Source of the DNA: Candidatus Methanophagales archaeon
GTDB taxonomy: Archaea > Halobacteriota > Syntropharchaeia > Alkanophagales > Methanospirareceae
NCBI GenBank assembly: GCA_014061035.1
Contig: JACGMN010000034.1
Location: 1-15,385, forward strand
DNA length: 15,385 bases
Direction of reading: 5' to 3'
Under the pieces are notes generated by a model that worked only from the letters and a program-made list of their open reading frames with translations, had not been told where the DNA came from and did no database searches. This document shows, one piece after another, positions 7,084 to 12,711 of this stretch. The first letter of the stretch is position 1. Every line of letters begins with the position of its first letter. The translations under genes and the position numbers were made by a program.

Positions 7084-7280
7084 GTTCAGGGTTCACGGTT
7101 CACGGTTCAGGCTTGTTCGCCTTTAGCCTTTAGCCTTTAGCCCTTAGCCCTTAGCCCTTAGCCTTTCCGGTTGTTCGCCTTGCGCTCTTCATATTTCTTG
7201 AGATTATTTCTTGAGATATATCTTTAAACCGTTCAATTTTCATCTGTTTAACCGTGAACCCTGAACCTTGAACCCTGAAC
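7083..7280. repeat. Heptamer-bounded repeat element, copy 1 (with an extra internal heptamer array)
   Basis: The left side has four 7-base units (GGTTCAG, GGTTCAC, GGTTCAC, GGTTCAG; 7083-7110). Next come GCTTGTTCGC and an array of six exact-length heptamers at 7121-7162, three CTTTAGC then three CCTTAGC. A core at 7169-7249 begins GGTTGTTCGCCTTGCGCTCT and contains TTTCTTGAGAT twice. The right side has four inverted units at 7250-7277 (AACCGTG, AACCCTG, AACCTTG, AACCCTG). Over 7169-7260 this copy differs from 15083-15174 at about 7 of 92 positions with no length change. It fills the gap between lysK and rad50. No protein is encoded; a MITE-like or protein-binding element is possible. Confidence 0.88.
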
Positions 7281-7287
7281 TTTCTTG

Positions 7288-9705
7288 TTATTTGACCATC
7301 CTAACCCAACTGACGCCTGTTTCATCCTCGGTCACATGAAAGACATACTCCATATAATCTTGCATCTCCTCAATGTGTGAGATCAGAAATATCTGGCGGA
7401 ACTTATTAGAAAGCCTATTCAACATTTGCATAATGTTCCGTCTTCGAAGATCATCCTGAGAGCCGAAGATCTCATCGAGAATAATAAAATTCGTCTCTAT
7501 TGCACTTCGGTCTGTAACCACTGCGGAGATTGCCAACCTGAGACAGAGATTTGCTAAATCCTCCTCACCACCTGAAAAACGGTTCAGTTCAAAGGCGGTT
7601 CCGCCGTCATAGATGAAAAGGTCGTAATTCTCGTCCAGCTCCATCGCACTGTACTTACCATCTGTTAATCTTCTCAGCATATCTGACGCGTAATCAGAGA
7701 GTATCGGTCGAATCCTGCCGACCATATAGGCTTTGAAGTCGGTAATGAGCTTTTCCAGGACGCTCAGATATAGTATCGCGGTCTCTTCTTTCTCTTTCTC
7801 TTCCAGTAACCGCTTCTGCTCCTCTATATCTGATAAAACATGCTCTACGTCTCTGCGTATATTCTCGAACTCGTTCCGCTTCGCCAAAAGCTTTAACTTC
7901 GACTCTGTCAATTCCTCTCGTTTACGGTCATAGCTCGCCTTTTTCTCATCATAGTCTTGTTTATCAAATGCCAGATCATCTATCTGTCGCTGCAGGTCTC
8001 TCACAGCCTCTGACGTTCTTTCTTCCAGTTCACACACCGTTTGCAGGTTATTCTTTACAGCGTCTATCCTTCCTACCGCGGTTCTTAACCCAAGTATCTC
8101 TCTATAAACTGTTTCGAGATTCTTCAATTCAGTAATAACGTCGTTATAAGCAGTAGCGTCAAATTCCATATCTATGACCGACGTCAGAGCGGTCTTTACC
8201 TCTTTCAATTCTCTCTGCCAGTGTGCTAACTCCCGCTCTTCGTGTATAATGCGAGTGTCCAGCGCACGCATCGCCATTACCTGCTTATCCACCTCCTTCG
8301 CCCGTTGCAGCAGTAATTCTGCATCGCGCTCCTGAGAAGCAAGTTCCTCCTTTTTACGTTTGTACGCAGTGAAGACCGACTGGTGATTCCGCTTCATGGC
8401 TTGGAGTCCCTCTTCGAGCTTCGTCAGCAACCACTCGTAATCTGTACCTATTTGTCGTTCGCATAGCGGGCATTCGCCTTTAGGACCCAAATCCTTTATT
8501 CGCTTCTTTTTCGCAGTACTCTCCTCTATATCCTTCCTGATCTGAAGGAGTTGCGATTTAAGAGCGCCGAGTGAGGCATGTAACTGCTCCCTTTCTTTCT
8601 GCTTCGCCACTATCTCACTTTTTAGCGCTTCTGCCTTATCCTCTACGCCATCAAACAAATTTATCTTCTGCTGCTTCAGCGCGGTTAAGCTCTCTTCACG
8701 TCTCTGCAGCTCATGCAAAGTCTTCTTTTCTCGTTTCACCAGCTCCTGCTTCTGCTGATACTTCGCTCGCACCGTATCGAGCTGCTCCTTCTGCTCGCGG
8801 AACAGGAAATACCGTCTCTCTTCATCTGCAATTTCTTCCAGCCTCTTTTTGCTTACGAGCAAATCTGCAAGCTCTTTCTCTTTCTCTTCGCTTCGCTTCT
8901 TTGTATTCTCCAGTTCACTTCTTCGCTCGCTGAGCTTACTGCTCAACGCTACGTACAGCTCATACTTCTGCGTGGCGATCAAGGAATTTTTCTTTGCAAC
9001 TTCTACTGTCTCTTCTTTTAGCCTGGTTGCGGCTTCGATCTCTTTTACAAGACGCAAAAGTTCTTCTTGCGCCTGCTCCAGTTCCTTCCGTCTATCGGTA
9101 AGCAGGTCTATCTTCTTCCTCCCTTCTCTATCGTAAGCCGCTACTTTTATCCCTTCTATCCGCTTCTCTTTACCACGCTTATCCTCGCGTATCGCCTGTA
9201 TACTCTTTTCTATCCGTTCTATACCGAGCATCCGGAGCACAAGCTTCTTTCGTTCTGCTGCCCTCAGATTAGAGAACGCATTCAGCTCTTTCTGCCGTGT
9301 GAAGACCGAGGTGAAGAAAGAGGGGTAATCCATCCCGATGTTTTTCGTTATCACCGCAGTAACTTCGTCCGCATTCTCCGTTATGAGCTTGCCATTGATC
9401 ATGAGACTCGCTTTCGAGACCAAATTCTTACCGATCATCTCGCGCATCACCCTGTATTCGTCATTCTCAAGCTCGAATTCTAAGGATACACTGCACGACT
9501 CCTGATGCGATGCACCGCCTCGTTTTATAAATTTTTTCGTTGTCCTTGCCGCATGATGACCGAACAAAACCCAGCCAATTGCCTCTATCAGTGTCGTCTT
9601 ACCAACGCCGTTCAACCCGATAATGCCTGTAACACCATCCGGGAATTCAATAGACGCGTTCTTATACTTCCGATAATTCCGCAACCTGAGCGTTTTTAAA
9701 AGCAT
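7288..9705 (-). CDS. rad50: Rad50/SbcC-family double-strand-break repair ATPase
   Basis: Rad50 works with the nuclease Mre11 in detecting and processing DNA ends. From the ATG at 9705 the product has 805 residues. Walker A is G-L-N-G-V-G-K-T-T (30-38), following L-R-N-Y-R-K-Y. The Q-loop glutamine is in F-T-R-Q-K-E (about 138). Two long charged coiled-coil arms (about 160-405 and 425-670) flank the zinc hook C-P-L-C (412-415) in G-E-C-P-L-C-E-R-Q-I-G. The C-terminal head has S-G-G-E-E-D (711-716), Walker B I-I-L-D-E-I-F (741-747) and the H-loop L-I-S-H. Size and architecture match archaeal Rad50 (about 850-900), slightly short. An upstream ATG at 9789 would add 28 residues, overlap the divergent gene and cross its promoter, so it is rejected. 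No mre11, herA or nurA is in the window, unlike the usual archaeal cluster. Confidence 0.93.
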   Translation of the reverse strand: MLLKTLRLRNYRKYKNASIEFPDGVTGIIGLNGVGKTTLIEAIGWVLFGHHAARTTKKFIKRGGASHQESCSVSLEFELENDEYRVMREMIGKNLVSKASLMINGKLITENADEVTAVITKNIGMDYPSFFTSVFTRQKELNAFSNLRAAERKKLVLRMLGIERIEKSIQAIREDKRGKEKRIEGIKVAAYDREGRKKIDLLTDRRKELEQAQEELLRLVKEIEAATRLKEETVEVAKKNSLIATQKYELYVALSSKLSERRSELENTKKRSEEKEKELADLLVSKKRLEEIADEERRYFLFREQKEQLDTVRAKYQQKQELVKREKKTLHELQRREESLTALKQQKINLFDGVEDKAEALKSEIVAKQKEREQLHASLGALKSQLLQIRKDIEESTAKKKRIKDLGPKGECPLCERQIGTDYEWLLTKLEEGLQAMKRNHQSVFTAYKRKKEELASQERDAELLLQRAKEVDKQVMAMRALDTRIIHEERELAHWQRELKEVKTALTSVIDMEFDATAYNDVITELKNLETVYREILGLRTAVGRIDAVKNNLQTVCELEERTSEAVRDLQRQIDDLAFDKQDYDEKKASYDRKREELTESKLKLLAKRNEFENIRRDVEHVLSDIEEQKRLLEEKEKEETAILYLSVLEKLITDFKAYMVGRIRPILSDYASDMLRRLTDGKYSAMELDENYDLFIYDGGTAFELNRFSGGEEDLANLCLRLAISAVVTDRSAIETNFIILDEIFGSQDDLRRRNIMQMLNRLSNKFRQIFLISHIEEMQDYMEYVFHVTEDETGVSWVRMVK

Positions 9706-9726
9706 TAATCCGCTAACTATATAATA

Positions 9727-9755
9727 ATATATATTACTGACTGCAGAGTATATTA
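9727..9755. promoter_or_regulatory. Divergent TATA boxes for rad50 (-) and the PRC-barrel gene (+)
   Basis: Two TATA-like strings lie in the 72-base gap. TAATATATAT (centre about 9731, read on the minus strand) is about 26 bases from the rad50 ATG. GTATATTA (9748-9755) is about 27 bases from the plus-strand ATG. The archaeal TATA-to-start distance is about 25-27 bases, so both transcripts would start at or next to the ATG, meaning leaderless mRNAs. The 10-base string TATATTACTG is also duplicated (9730-9739, 9749-9758), as is CTGCAGAGT (9741-9749, 9756-9764). Confidence 0.55.
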
Positions 9756-9777
9756 CTGCAGAGTCATAAATAGCATT

Positions 9778-10065
9778 ATGGAAATACAATTGTCTTCTTT
9801 ATACGGGCAGGATTTGTATACAGATAGGGGCATATACGTCGGCAAGATCGAGGATGTAAGTGTTGACATAAGGGAGAAGCGAATATCTGGTCTCGCAGTG
9901 AAGAATGTGAATCCAAACGCTTTCACCATGGGCAAGGGAAAAGGAGTGATCATACCTTATAGGTGGGTAACGGCAATTGGAGATATAGTAATCATAAAGC
10001 ACGTGAGGCAAAGAGTGAGAGATCGAGAGAACGAGGGAGAGCAGGAAGTAGAAAGGGGGCGGTGA
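9778..10065 (+). CDS. PRC-barrel domain protein (archaeal, possible CdpB-type)
   Basis: This small cytoplasmic protein of 95 residues has one PRC-barrel domain over about residues 4-80. The pattern is S-x-L-Y-G-Q-D-L-Y-T-D-R-G-I-Y-V-G-K-I-E-D-V, then I-S-G-L-A-V, then G-V-I-I-P-Y-R-W-V-T-A-I-G-D-I-V-I-I, which is characteristic of the short stand-alone archaeal PRC-barrel proteins. In haloarchaea such proteins (CdpB) link the cell-division protein SepF to the division machinery; applying that role here is inference. The C-terminal tail (81-95) is charged and appears disordered (R-D-R-E-N-E-G-E-Q-E-V). The gene stands alone, divergent from rad50, and appears to be leaderless. Confidence 0.9.
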   Translation: MEIQLSSLYGQDLYTDRGIYVGKIEDVSVDIREKRISGLAVKNVNPNAFTMGKGKGVIIPYRWVTAIGDIVIIKHVRQRVRDRENEGEQEVERGR

Positions 10066-10078
10066 GGTGCGATTTCAA

Positions 10079-10106
10079 GGGTTCCGAGGTTCACGGTTCA
10101 GGGTTA
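10079..10106. repeat. Heptamer repeat run, plus an orphan TATA box and CACAGAG-type repeat to its right
   Basis: Four GGTTCAC-like units (GTTCCGA, GGTTCAC, GGTTCAG, GGTTAG) follow the PRC-barrel gene without the 81-base core. The rest of the gap to the tRNA (10107-10206) has a strong plus-strand TATA-like string, GATATATAAAAATC (10107-10120), with no gene for it to drive, and a CACAGAG...GATCACAGAGAG segment (10138-10163) that recurs at 12433-12450. No ORF is credible here. Confidence 0.65.
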
Positions 10107-10206
10107 GATATATAAAAATCCGTAGTAACTATTCAGCCACAGAGCACACCGAGATCACAGAGAGATTCTTTTGAACCTCGATTCAATAAATACGGATAGA
10201 AGATAC

Positions 10207-10281
10207 TGGGCCCGAAGGGATTCGAACCCTTGACCGCCCGGTTATGAGCCGGGCGCTCTAACCGTGCTAAGCTACGGGCCC
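10207..10281 (-). tRNA. tRNA with CAU anticodon, probably tRNA-Ile2 (alternatively elongator Met)
   Basis: The minus strand folds into a full cloverleaf of 75 bases. The acceptor stem is GGGCCCG/CGGGCCC with A73, the D arm is GCTT...GAGC, and the anticodon stem is CCCGG/CCGGG around loop CTCATAA (anticodon CAT, plus-strand bases 10244-10246). The variable loop is CGGTC and the T arm is AAGGG-TTCGAAT-CCCTT. There is no intron and CCA is not encoded. The GGGCCCG...CGGGCCCA acceptor is the one I associate with archaeal isoleucine tRNAs. A CAU anticodon in that context suggests the AUA-reading tRNA-Ile2, whose C34 is modified to agmatidine in archaea. Elongator tRNA-Met is the alternative; initiator is unlikely. 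The tRNA itself is secure, the amino acid is inferred. Confidence 0.95.
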
Positions 10282-10286
10282 ATATA

Positions 10287-10314
10287 TTTAGAGTATAATT
10301 TTTAGAGTATAATT
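10287..10314 (-). promoter_or_regulatory. 14-base tandem repeat in the tRNA promoter
   Basis: On the minus strand AATTATACTCTAAA occurs twice in perfect succession immediately upstream of the tRNA. The distal copy of its inner TTATACTCTA (10303-10312) is centred about 26 bases before the tRNA 5' end, the position expected for a TATA box. The proximal copy is about 12 bases away. A closely related motif at the same 14-base spacing precedes the gene at 12712. Confidence 0.55.
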
Positions 10315-10325
10315 AATTCAGTTCC

Positions 10326-10337
10326 ATATATTTTTAT
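10326..10337 (+). promoter_or_regulatory. Probable TATA box for the cfbC-like/cobD unit
   Basis: ATATATTTTTAT is centred about 32 bases before the ATG at 10364 and is followed by a pyrimidine-rich stretch (TCTTCTTTCTC). A start about 26 bases downstream would leave a leader of roughly 6 bases with no ribosome-binding sequence. Confidence 0.5.
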
Positions 10338-10363
10338 CTTCTTTCTCTTTCTTTCTTTGCTAT

Positions 10364-11314
10364 ATGAGGCAAATCGCAATCTATGGGAAAGGAGGCATAG
10401 GAAAATCTACGATAGCATCGAATCTGGCTGCGGCATACGCGGATTTGGGTCTGAAGGTAATGATGATCGGATGCGATCCAAAAGCAGACTGCACACGCAA
10501 TCTCCGGGGCGAGACCGAGATTGATACGATATTGGAAGTGATGAGGGTAAAAGAGGTAAAGAAGTTAGAAGTGAGCGATCTGGTGGAGGGCAGATCTATA
10601 GCGGTAGAAGAAGTGGTACATGAAGGTTATAAAGGCGTTTTATGCATTGAATGTGGCGGTCCTGAACCCGGCGTAGGGTGTGCAGGACGCGGCGTTATTA
10701 TAGCAACCGATCTGCTCAAGAAGCTTGGTGTCTATGAGAAATACGATTTAGATATAGTAATCTACGATATATTAGGAGACGTTGTCTGCGGCGGGTTCGC
10801 GATGCCACTGCGGGAGAGCCTTGCCGGCGAGGTCTACATTGTTACATCGTCAGATTTCATGTCGATCTACGCGGCGAACAATATCTGTAAAGGAATAGAG
10901 AGATATGCTGCAAGGGGCGGTTCGCTTTTAGGCGGGATCATATACAATGTAAGAGGGTCAATGGACTATAACTATATCGAGCCGGTAAAACGATTTTCCG
11001 CACTTATTGGCTCTTCGCTGATTGGAGAGATACCAAATAGTAGCACAATAATCAAGAGTGAAATAGTAGGAAAGACGGTCTTAGAATATGACCCTGACTC
11101 AGAGATAAGCGATCTTTTCAAGTGGCTTGCAGAGACAATCTATAATAATACTAATACTAATAATATTAATACTAATAATGCTAATACTTCTAATAAAGCG
11201 AAAGTGCCACATGCATTGAGAAAGGAAGATTTAAAAGAGATTGCTGAAGAGATAAGGAGATATGCAGAAGCTGGAGCTGGAGCTGGAGCTTTGGCAGGAG
11301 GAGCAGAAAGTTAA
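10364..11314 (+). CDS. cfbC: NifH-family iron-sulfur ATPase, probably CfbC (Ni-sirohydrochlorin a,c-diamide reductive cyclase, reductase subunit)
   Basis: CfbC is the NifH-like electron donor to CfbD in the reductive cyclisation that leads to coenzyme F430. The 316-residue protein shows the P-loop G-K-G-G-I-G-K-S-T (8-16), switch I around G-C-D-P-K-A-D (36-42), and both [4Fe-4S]-ligating cysteines: C106 in G-P-E-P-G-V-G-C-A-G-R-G and C142 in D-V-V-C-G-G-F-A-M-P. Overall pattern and size fit archaeal CfbC better than nitrogenase NifH: no nifDK is nearby and from memory the C-terminal half resembles MJ0879. Other NifH-like reductases cannot be excluded. Unusual features are an Asn/Thr-rich insert (261-277) and an Ala-Gly-rich C-terminus (A-G-A-G-A-G-A-L-A-G-G-A), both from simple DNA repeats outside the core. 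cobD starts three bases after the stop. Confidence 0.85.
   Translation: MRQIAIYGKGGIGKSTIASNLAAAYADLGLKVMMIGCDPKADCTRNLRGETEIDTILEVMRVKEVKKLEVSDLVEGRSIAVEEVVHEGYKGVLCIECGGPEPGVGCAGRGVIIATDLLKKLGVYEKYDLDIVIYDILGDVVCGGFAMPLRESLAGEVYIVTSSDFMSIYAANNICKGIERYAARGGSLLGGIIYNVRGSMDYNYIEPVKRFSALIGSSLIGEIPNSSTIIKSEIVGKTVLEYDPDSEISDLFKWLAETIYNNTNTNNINTNNANTSNKAKVPHALRKEDLKEIAEEIRRYAEAGAGAGALAGGAES
11142..11194 (+). repeat. In-frame AAT/ACT trinucleotide repeat (and GGAGCT hexamers at 11270-11289) in the cfbC-like gene
   Basis: The tract is almost entirely AAT, ACT and ATT codons, giving N-N-T-N-T-N-N-I-N-T-N-N-A-N-T-S-N (residues 261-277). It lies after the conserved ATPase core, in a stretch where homologues have a short linker. 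A separate GGAGCT hexamer run near the 3' end encodes the Ala-Gly tail. Confidence 0.85.
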
Positions 11315-11317
11315 GGG

Positions 11318-12457
11318 ATGGTTAAACCACGAGCTGTGTTATCTGGGCTAAAGATCTGTGAACATGGCGGAGAACGTGAACGTGCCGGGTGTAGAGAGAG
11401 AAATACTGCGGATGAGCCTGGGCTTGAGCTAATAGACTTCAGTGTGAATCTTAACCCTTATGGGCCACCTGGCTTTGTCTTCGCTGCTATCAAGGAAGCA
11501 ATAGAAGAGATAGGTCTATATCCAGATACTGAATGCCGCTTATTACGCGAGAAGATAGCCAGGAAATTTAACCGTGAAATGGATAATATATTGGTTGGTG
11601 CGGGCGTATCTGAGCTCATTCAGCTTATAGCACTCGCTTTTGTAAAGCAGAGGGTGCTCATACCGGAGTATACGTACGGCGAGTATGAGGTCGCGGCAAG
11701 GATGATGGGTGCGGAGATTAAGCATATTGCAATGCCTCTTCCTGCTCTGCGGATTTATCCGGAATTGATCCTGGACGCGATGAAGCCAGATGACGTCATC
11801 TTCCTCTGCAATCCGAACAATCCAACCGGGCAGTATCTTGTTAAAAAAGAGATAGAGCAGGTACTGGAAGAGGCTGAGCGAGTTGATGCGCTGGTAGTGA
11901 TAGATGAAGCATACGTAGATTTTGTGCAGAATGCATTTCCGACGCATAGGTTAGTTACTCCTAATCTGGTCATTCTGCGTTCTTTAACAAAGTCATTTAC
12001 TATACCTGGTGTAAGAATAGGCTATGCGATCTCATCAGAGGCTATTATAACGGAGATGGAGAAAGTAAAGGTGCCATGGAGTGTAAGCGCCTGTGCAGAG
12101 AAGGTAGGTATGGCAGTGATAGATAAAGAGGGTGATGAGTTTTTAGTAGATACGATGGAGCGAATAGAAAGGAGTAAGGGAAAGATAGAGCGTGCTATGG
12201 GCGTGGACGTACAGATACAGACAGATGCGAATTTTTATATTCTTGATCTTGGAGACGGAGATGCACGGGAAGTAAAAAGAGTTTTGCTTACGGAGAATGG
12301 GATTCGGGTAAGGGACTGCACCTCCTTTGGCTTGCCTTCGCATATCAGATTCGCGGTGAGGACCGATGAAGAGAATGAACTGTTGATAAATCGTCTATCC
12401 GAAGATTTTTTGCGAAACATCAAAAATGATAGTCACAGAGATCGCAGAGGAGGCTGA
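11318..12457 (+). CDS. cobD: L-threonine-O-3-phosphate decarboxylase (CobD), PLP-dependent
   Basis: CobD makes (R)-1-amino-2-propanol O-2-phosphate, the linker that joins the corrin ring to the nucleotide loop in cobamides. The 379 residues form a fold-type I aminotransferase-like protein. The E-H-G-G (15-18) and I-D-F-S-V-N-L-N-P-Y-G-P-P (39-51) segments are the features that favour CobD over its close relative HisC. PLP-site motifs follow: N-P-N-N-P-T-G (165-171), D-E-A-Y (196-199), the Schiff-base lysine K225 in S-L-T-K-S-F, and G-V-R-I-G-Y (231-236). It starts three bases after the cfbC-like stop, so the unit joins two nickel- or cobalt-tetrapyrrole pathways. The last dozen residues (N-D-S-H-R-D-R-R-G-G) are encoded by a CACAGAGATCGCAGAG repeat and are probably an appended tail. 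HisC is the alternative. Confidence 0.85.
   Translation: MVKPRAVLSGLKICEHGGERERAGCRERNTADEPGLELIDFSVNLNPYGPPGFVFAAIKEAIEEIGLYPDTECRLLREKIARKFNREMDNILVGAGVSELIQLIALAFVKQRVLIPEYTYGEYEVAARMMGAEIKHIAMPLPALRIYPELILDAMKPDDVIFLCNPNNPTGQYLVKKEIEQVLEEAERVDALVVIDEAYVDFVQNAFPTHRLVTPNLVILRSLTKSFTIPGVRIGYAISSEAIITEMEKVKVPWSVSACAEKVGMAVIDKEGDEFLVDTMERIERSKGKIERAMGVDVQIQTDANFYILDLGDGDAREVKRVLLTENGIRVRDCTSFGLPSHIRFAVRTDEENELLINRLSEDFLRNIKNDSHRDRRGG
12433..12450. repeat. CACAGAG-type repeat forming the 3' end of cobD
   Basis: CACAGAGATCGCAGAGG closely matches the GATCACAGAGAG segment at 10151-10162. It lies inside the last codons of cobD and supplies the stop region, which suggests the gene end was remodelled by the repeat. 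Confidence 0.55.
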
Positions 12458-12507
12458 GAAAAAAAAATGAAACTGGATAAATTGAGGTTGGGGGTCGAGA
12501 AAGAATA

Positions 12508-12539
12508 AATTTTATAATCGGACAATTTTATAATCGGAC
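12508..12539 (+). repeat. 16-base tandem duplication leading into the second copy of the start-codon repeat
   Basis: AATTTTATAATCGGAC occurs twice in perfect succession (12508-12523, 12524-12539). The second copy continues into GCAGATGAACGCAGATAA, matching the sequence at the SMC-type gene start (3596-3627). The preceding AAAGAATAA is also shared. Confidence 0.88.
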
Positions 12540-12543
12540 GCAG

Positions 12544-12648
12544 ATGAACGCAGATAATCAGGATTTTAAATATACAGAATTGACGGAGGAGATTCTTAGA
12601 ATCTTCTATCGAGGTTTCTGCGTAAATCTACGTAAATCTGCGTCCTAA
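12544..12648 (+). pseudogene. Relic of a GxxExxY-family gene (internally deleted)
   Basis: A 34-codon frame reads M-N-A-D-N-Q-D-F-K-Y-T-E-L-T-E-E-I-L-R-I and continues F-Y-R-G-F-C-V-N-L-R-K-S-A-S before a stop. The first 23 residues match what I recall of the N-terminus of GxxExxY proteins (a PD-(D/E)XK-like family, about 130 residues), which often start M-N-A-D and carry L-T-E-x-I-I-x-x-F-Y-x-V-Y-N. The match breaks just before the V-Y-N-x-L-G-x-G-F-L-E region, so the body of the gene appears deleted. The tail, CTGCGTAAATCT...CTGCGTCC (12618-12645), is an approximate inverted copy of the head GGACGCAGATGAACGCAGAT. This suggests that both ends of a cassette remain and the middle has gone. It accounts for about half of the 254-base gap after cobD. 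Confidence 0.5.
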
Positions 12649-12660
12649 ATCAGGTAGAAG

Positions 12661-12695
12661 TTATACTTTAGAAGTTATACTTTAGTTATACTTTA
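12661..12695 (+). promoter_or_regulatory. Three TTATACTTTA repeats upstream of the dehydratase gene
   Basis: TTATACTTTA occurs at 12661-12670, 12675-12684 and 12686-12695 (spacing 14 then 11), followed by TATATAC. The middle copy is centred about 32 bases before the ATG at 12712, a plausible TATA position for a short-leader transcript. The motif resembles TTATACTCTA in front of the tRNA, where the spacing is also 14. Confidence 0.55.
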
Positions 12696-12711
12696 TATAC
12701 AACAAGAAAAG

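Noticed and set aside
7083..7280. CRISPR array
   Set aside because: Repeat units are seven bases, contiguous and without spacers, and no cas gene is present.
8571..9483. Several overlapping plus-strand ORFs of 95-138 codons opposite rad50
   Set aside because: They are shadows of the Glu/Lys-rich coiled-coil coding strand, giving Ser/Phe/Leu-rich peptides in all frames.
9706..9789. 28-residue N-terminal extension of Rad50 from an ATG at 9789
   Set aside because: It overlaps the PRC-barrel start, crosses both TATA boxes, and Rad50 proteins begin close to the M-L-L-K-T-L-R-L-R-N segment.
10364..11314. True nitrogenase iron protein NifH
   Set aside because: No nifD, nifK or other nif gene is nearby, and the overall pattern and archaeal context fit CfbC-type proteins better.
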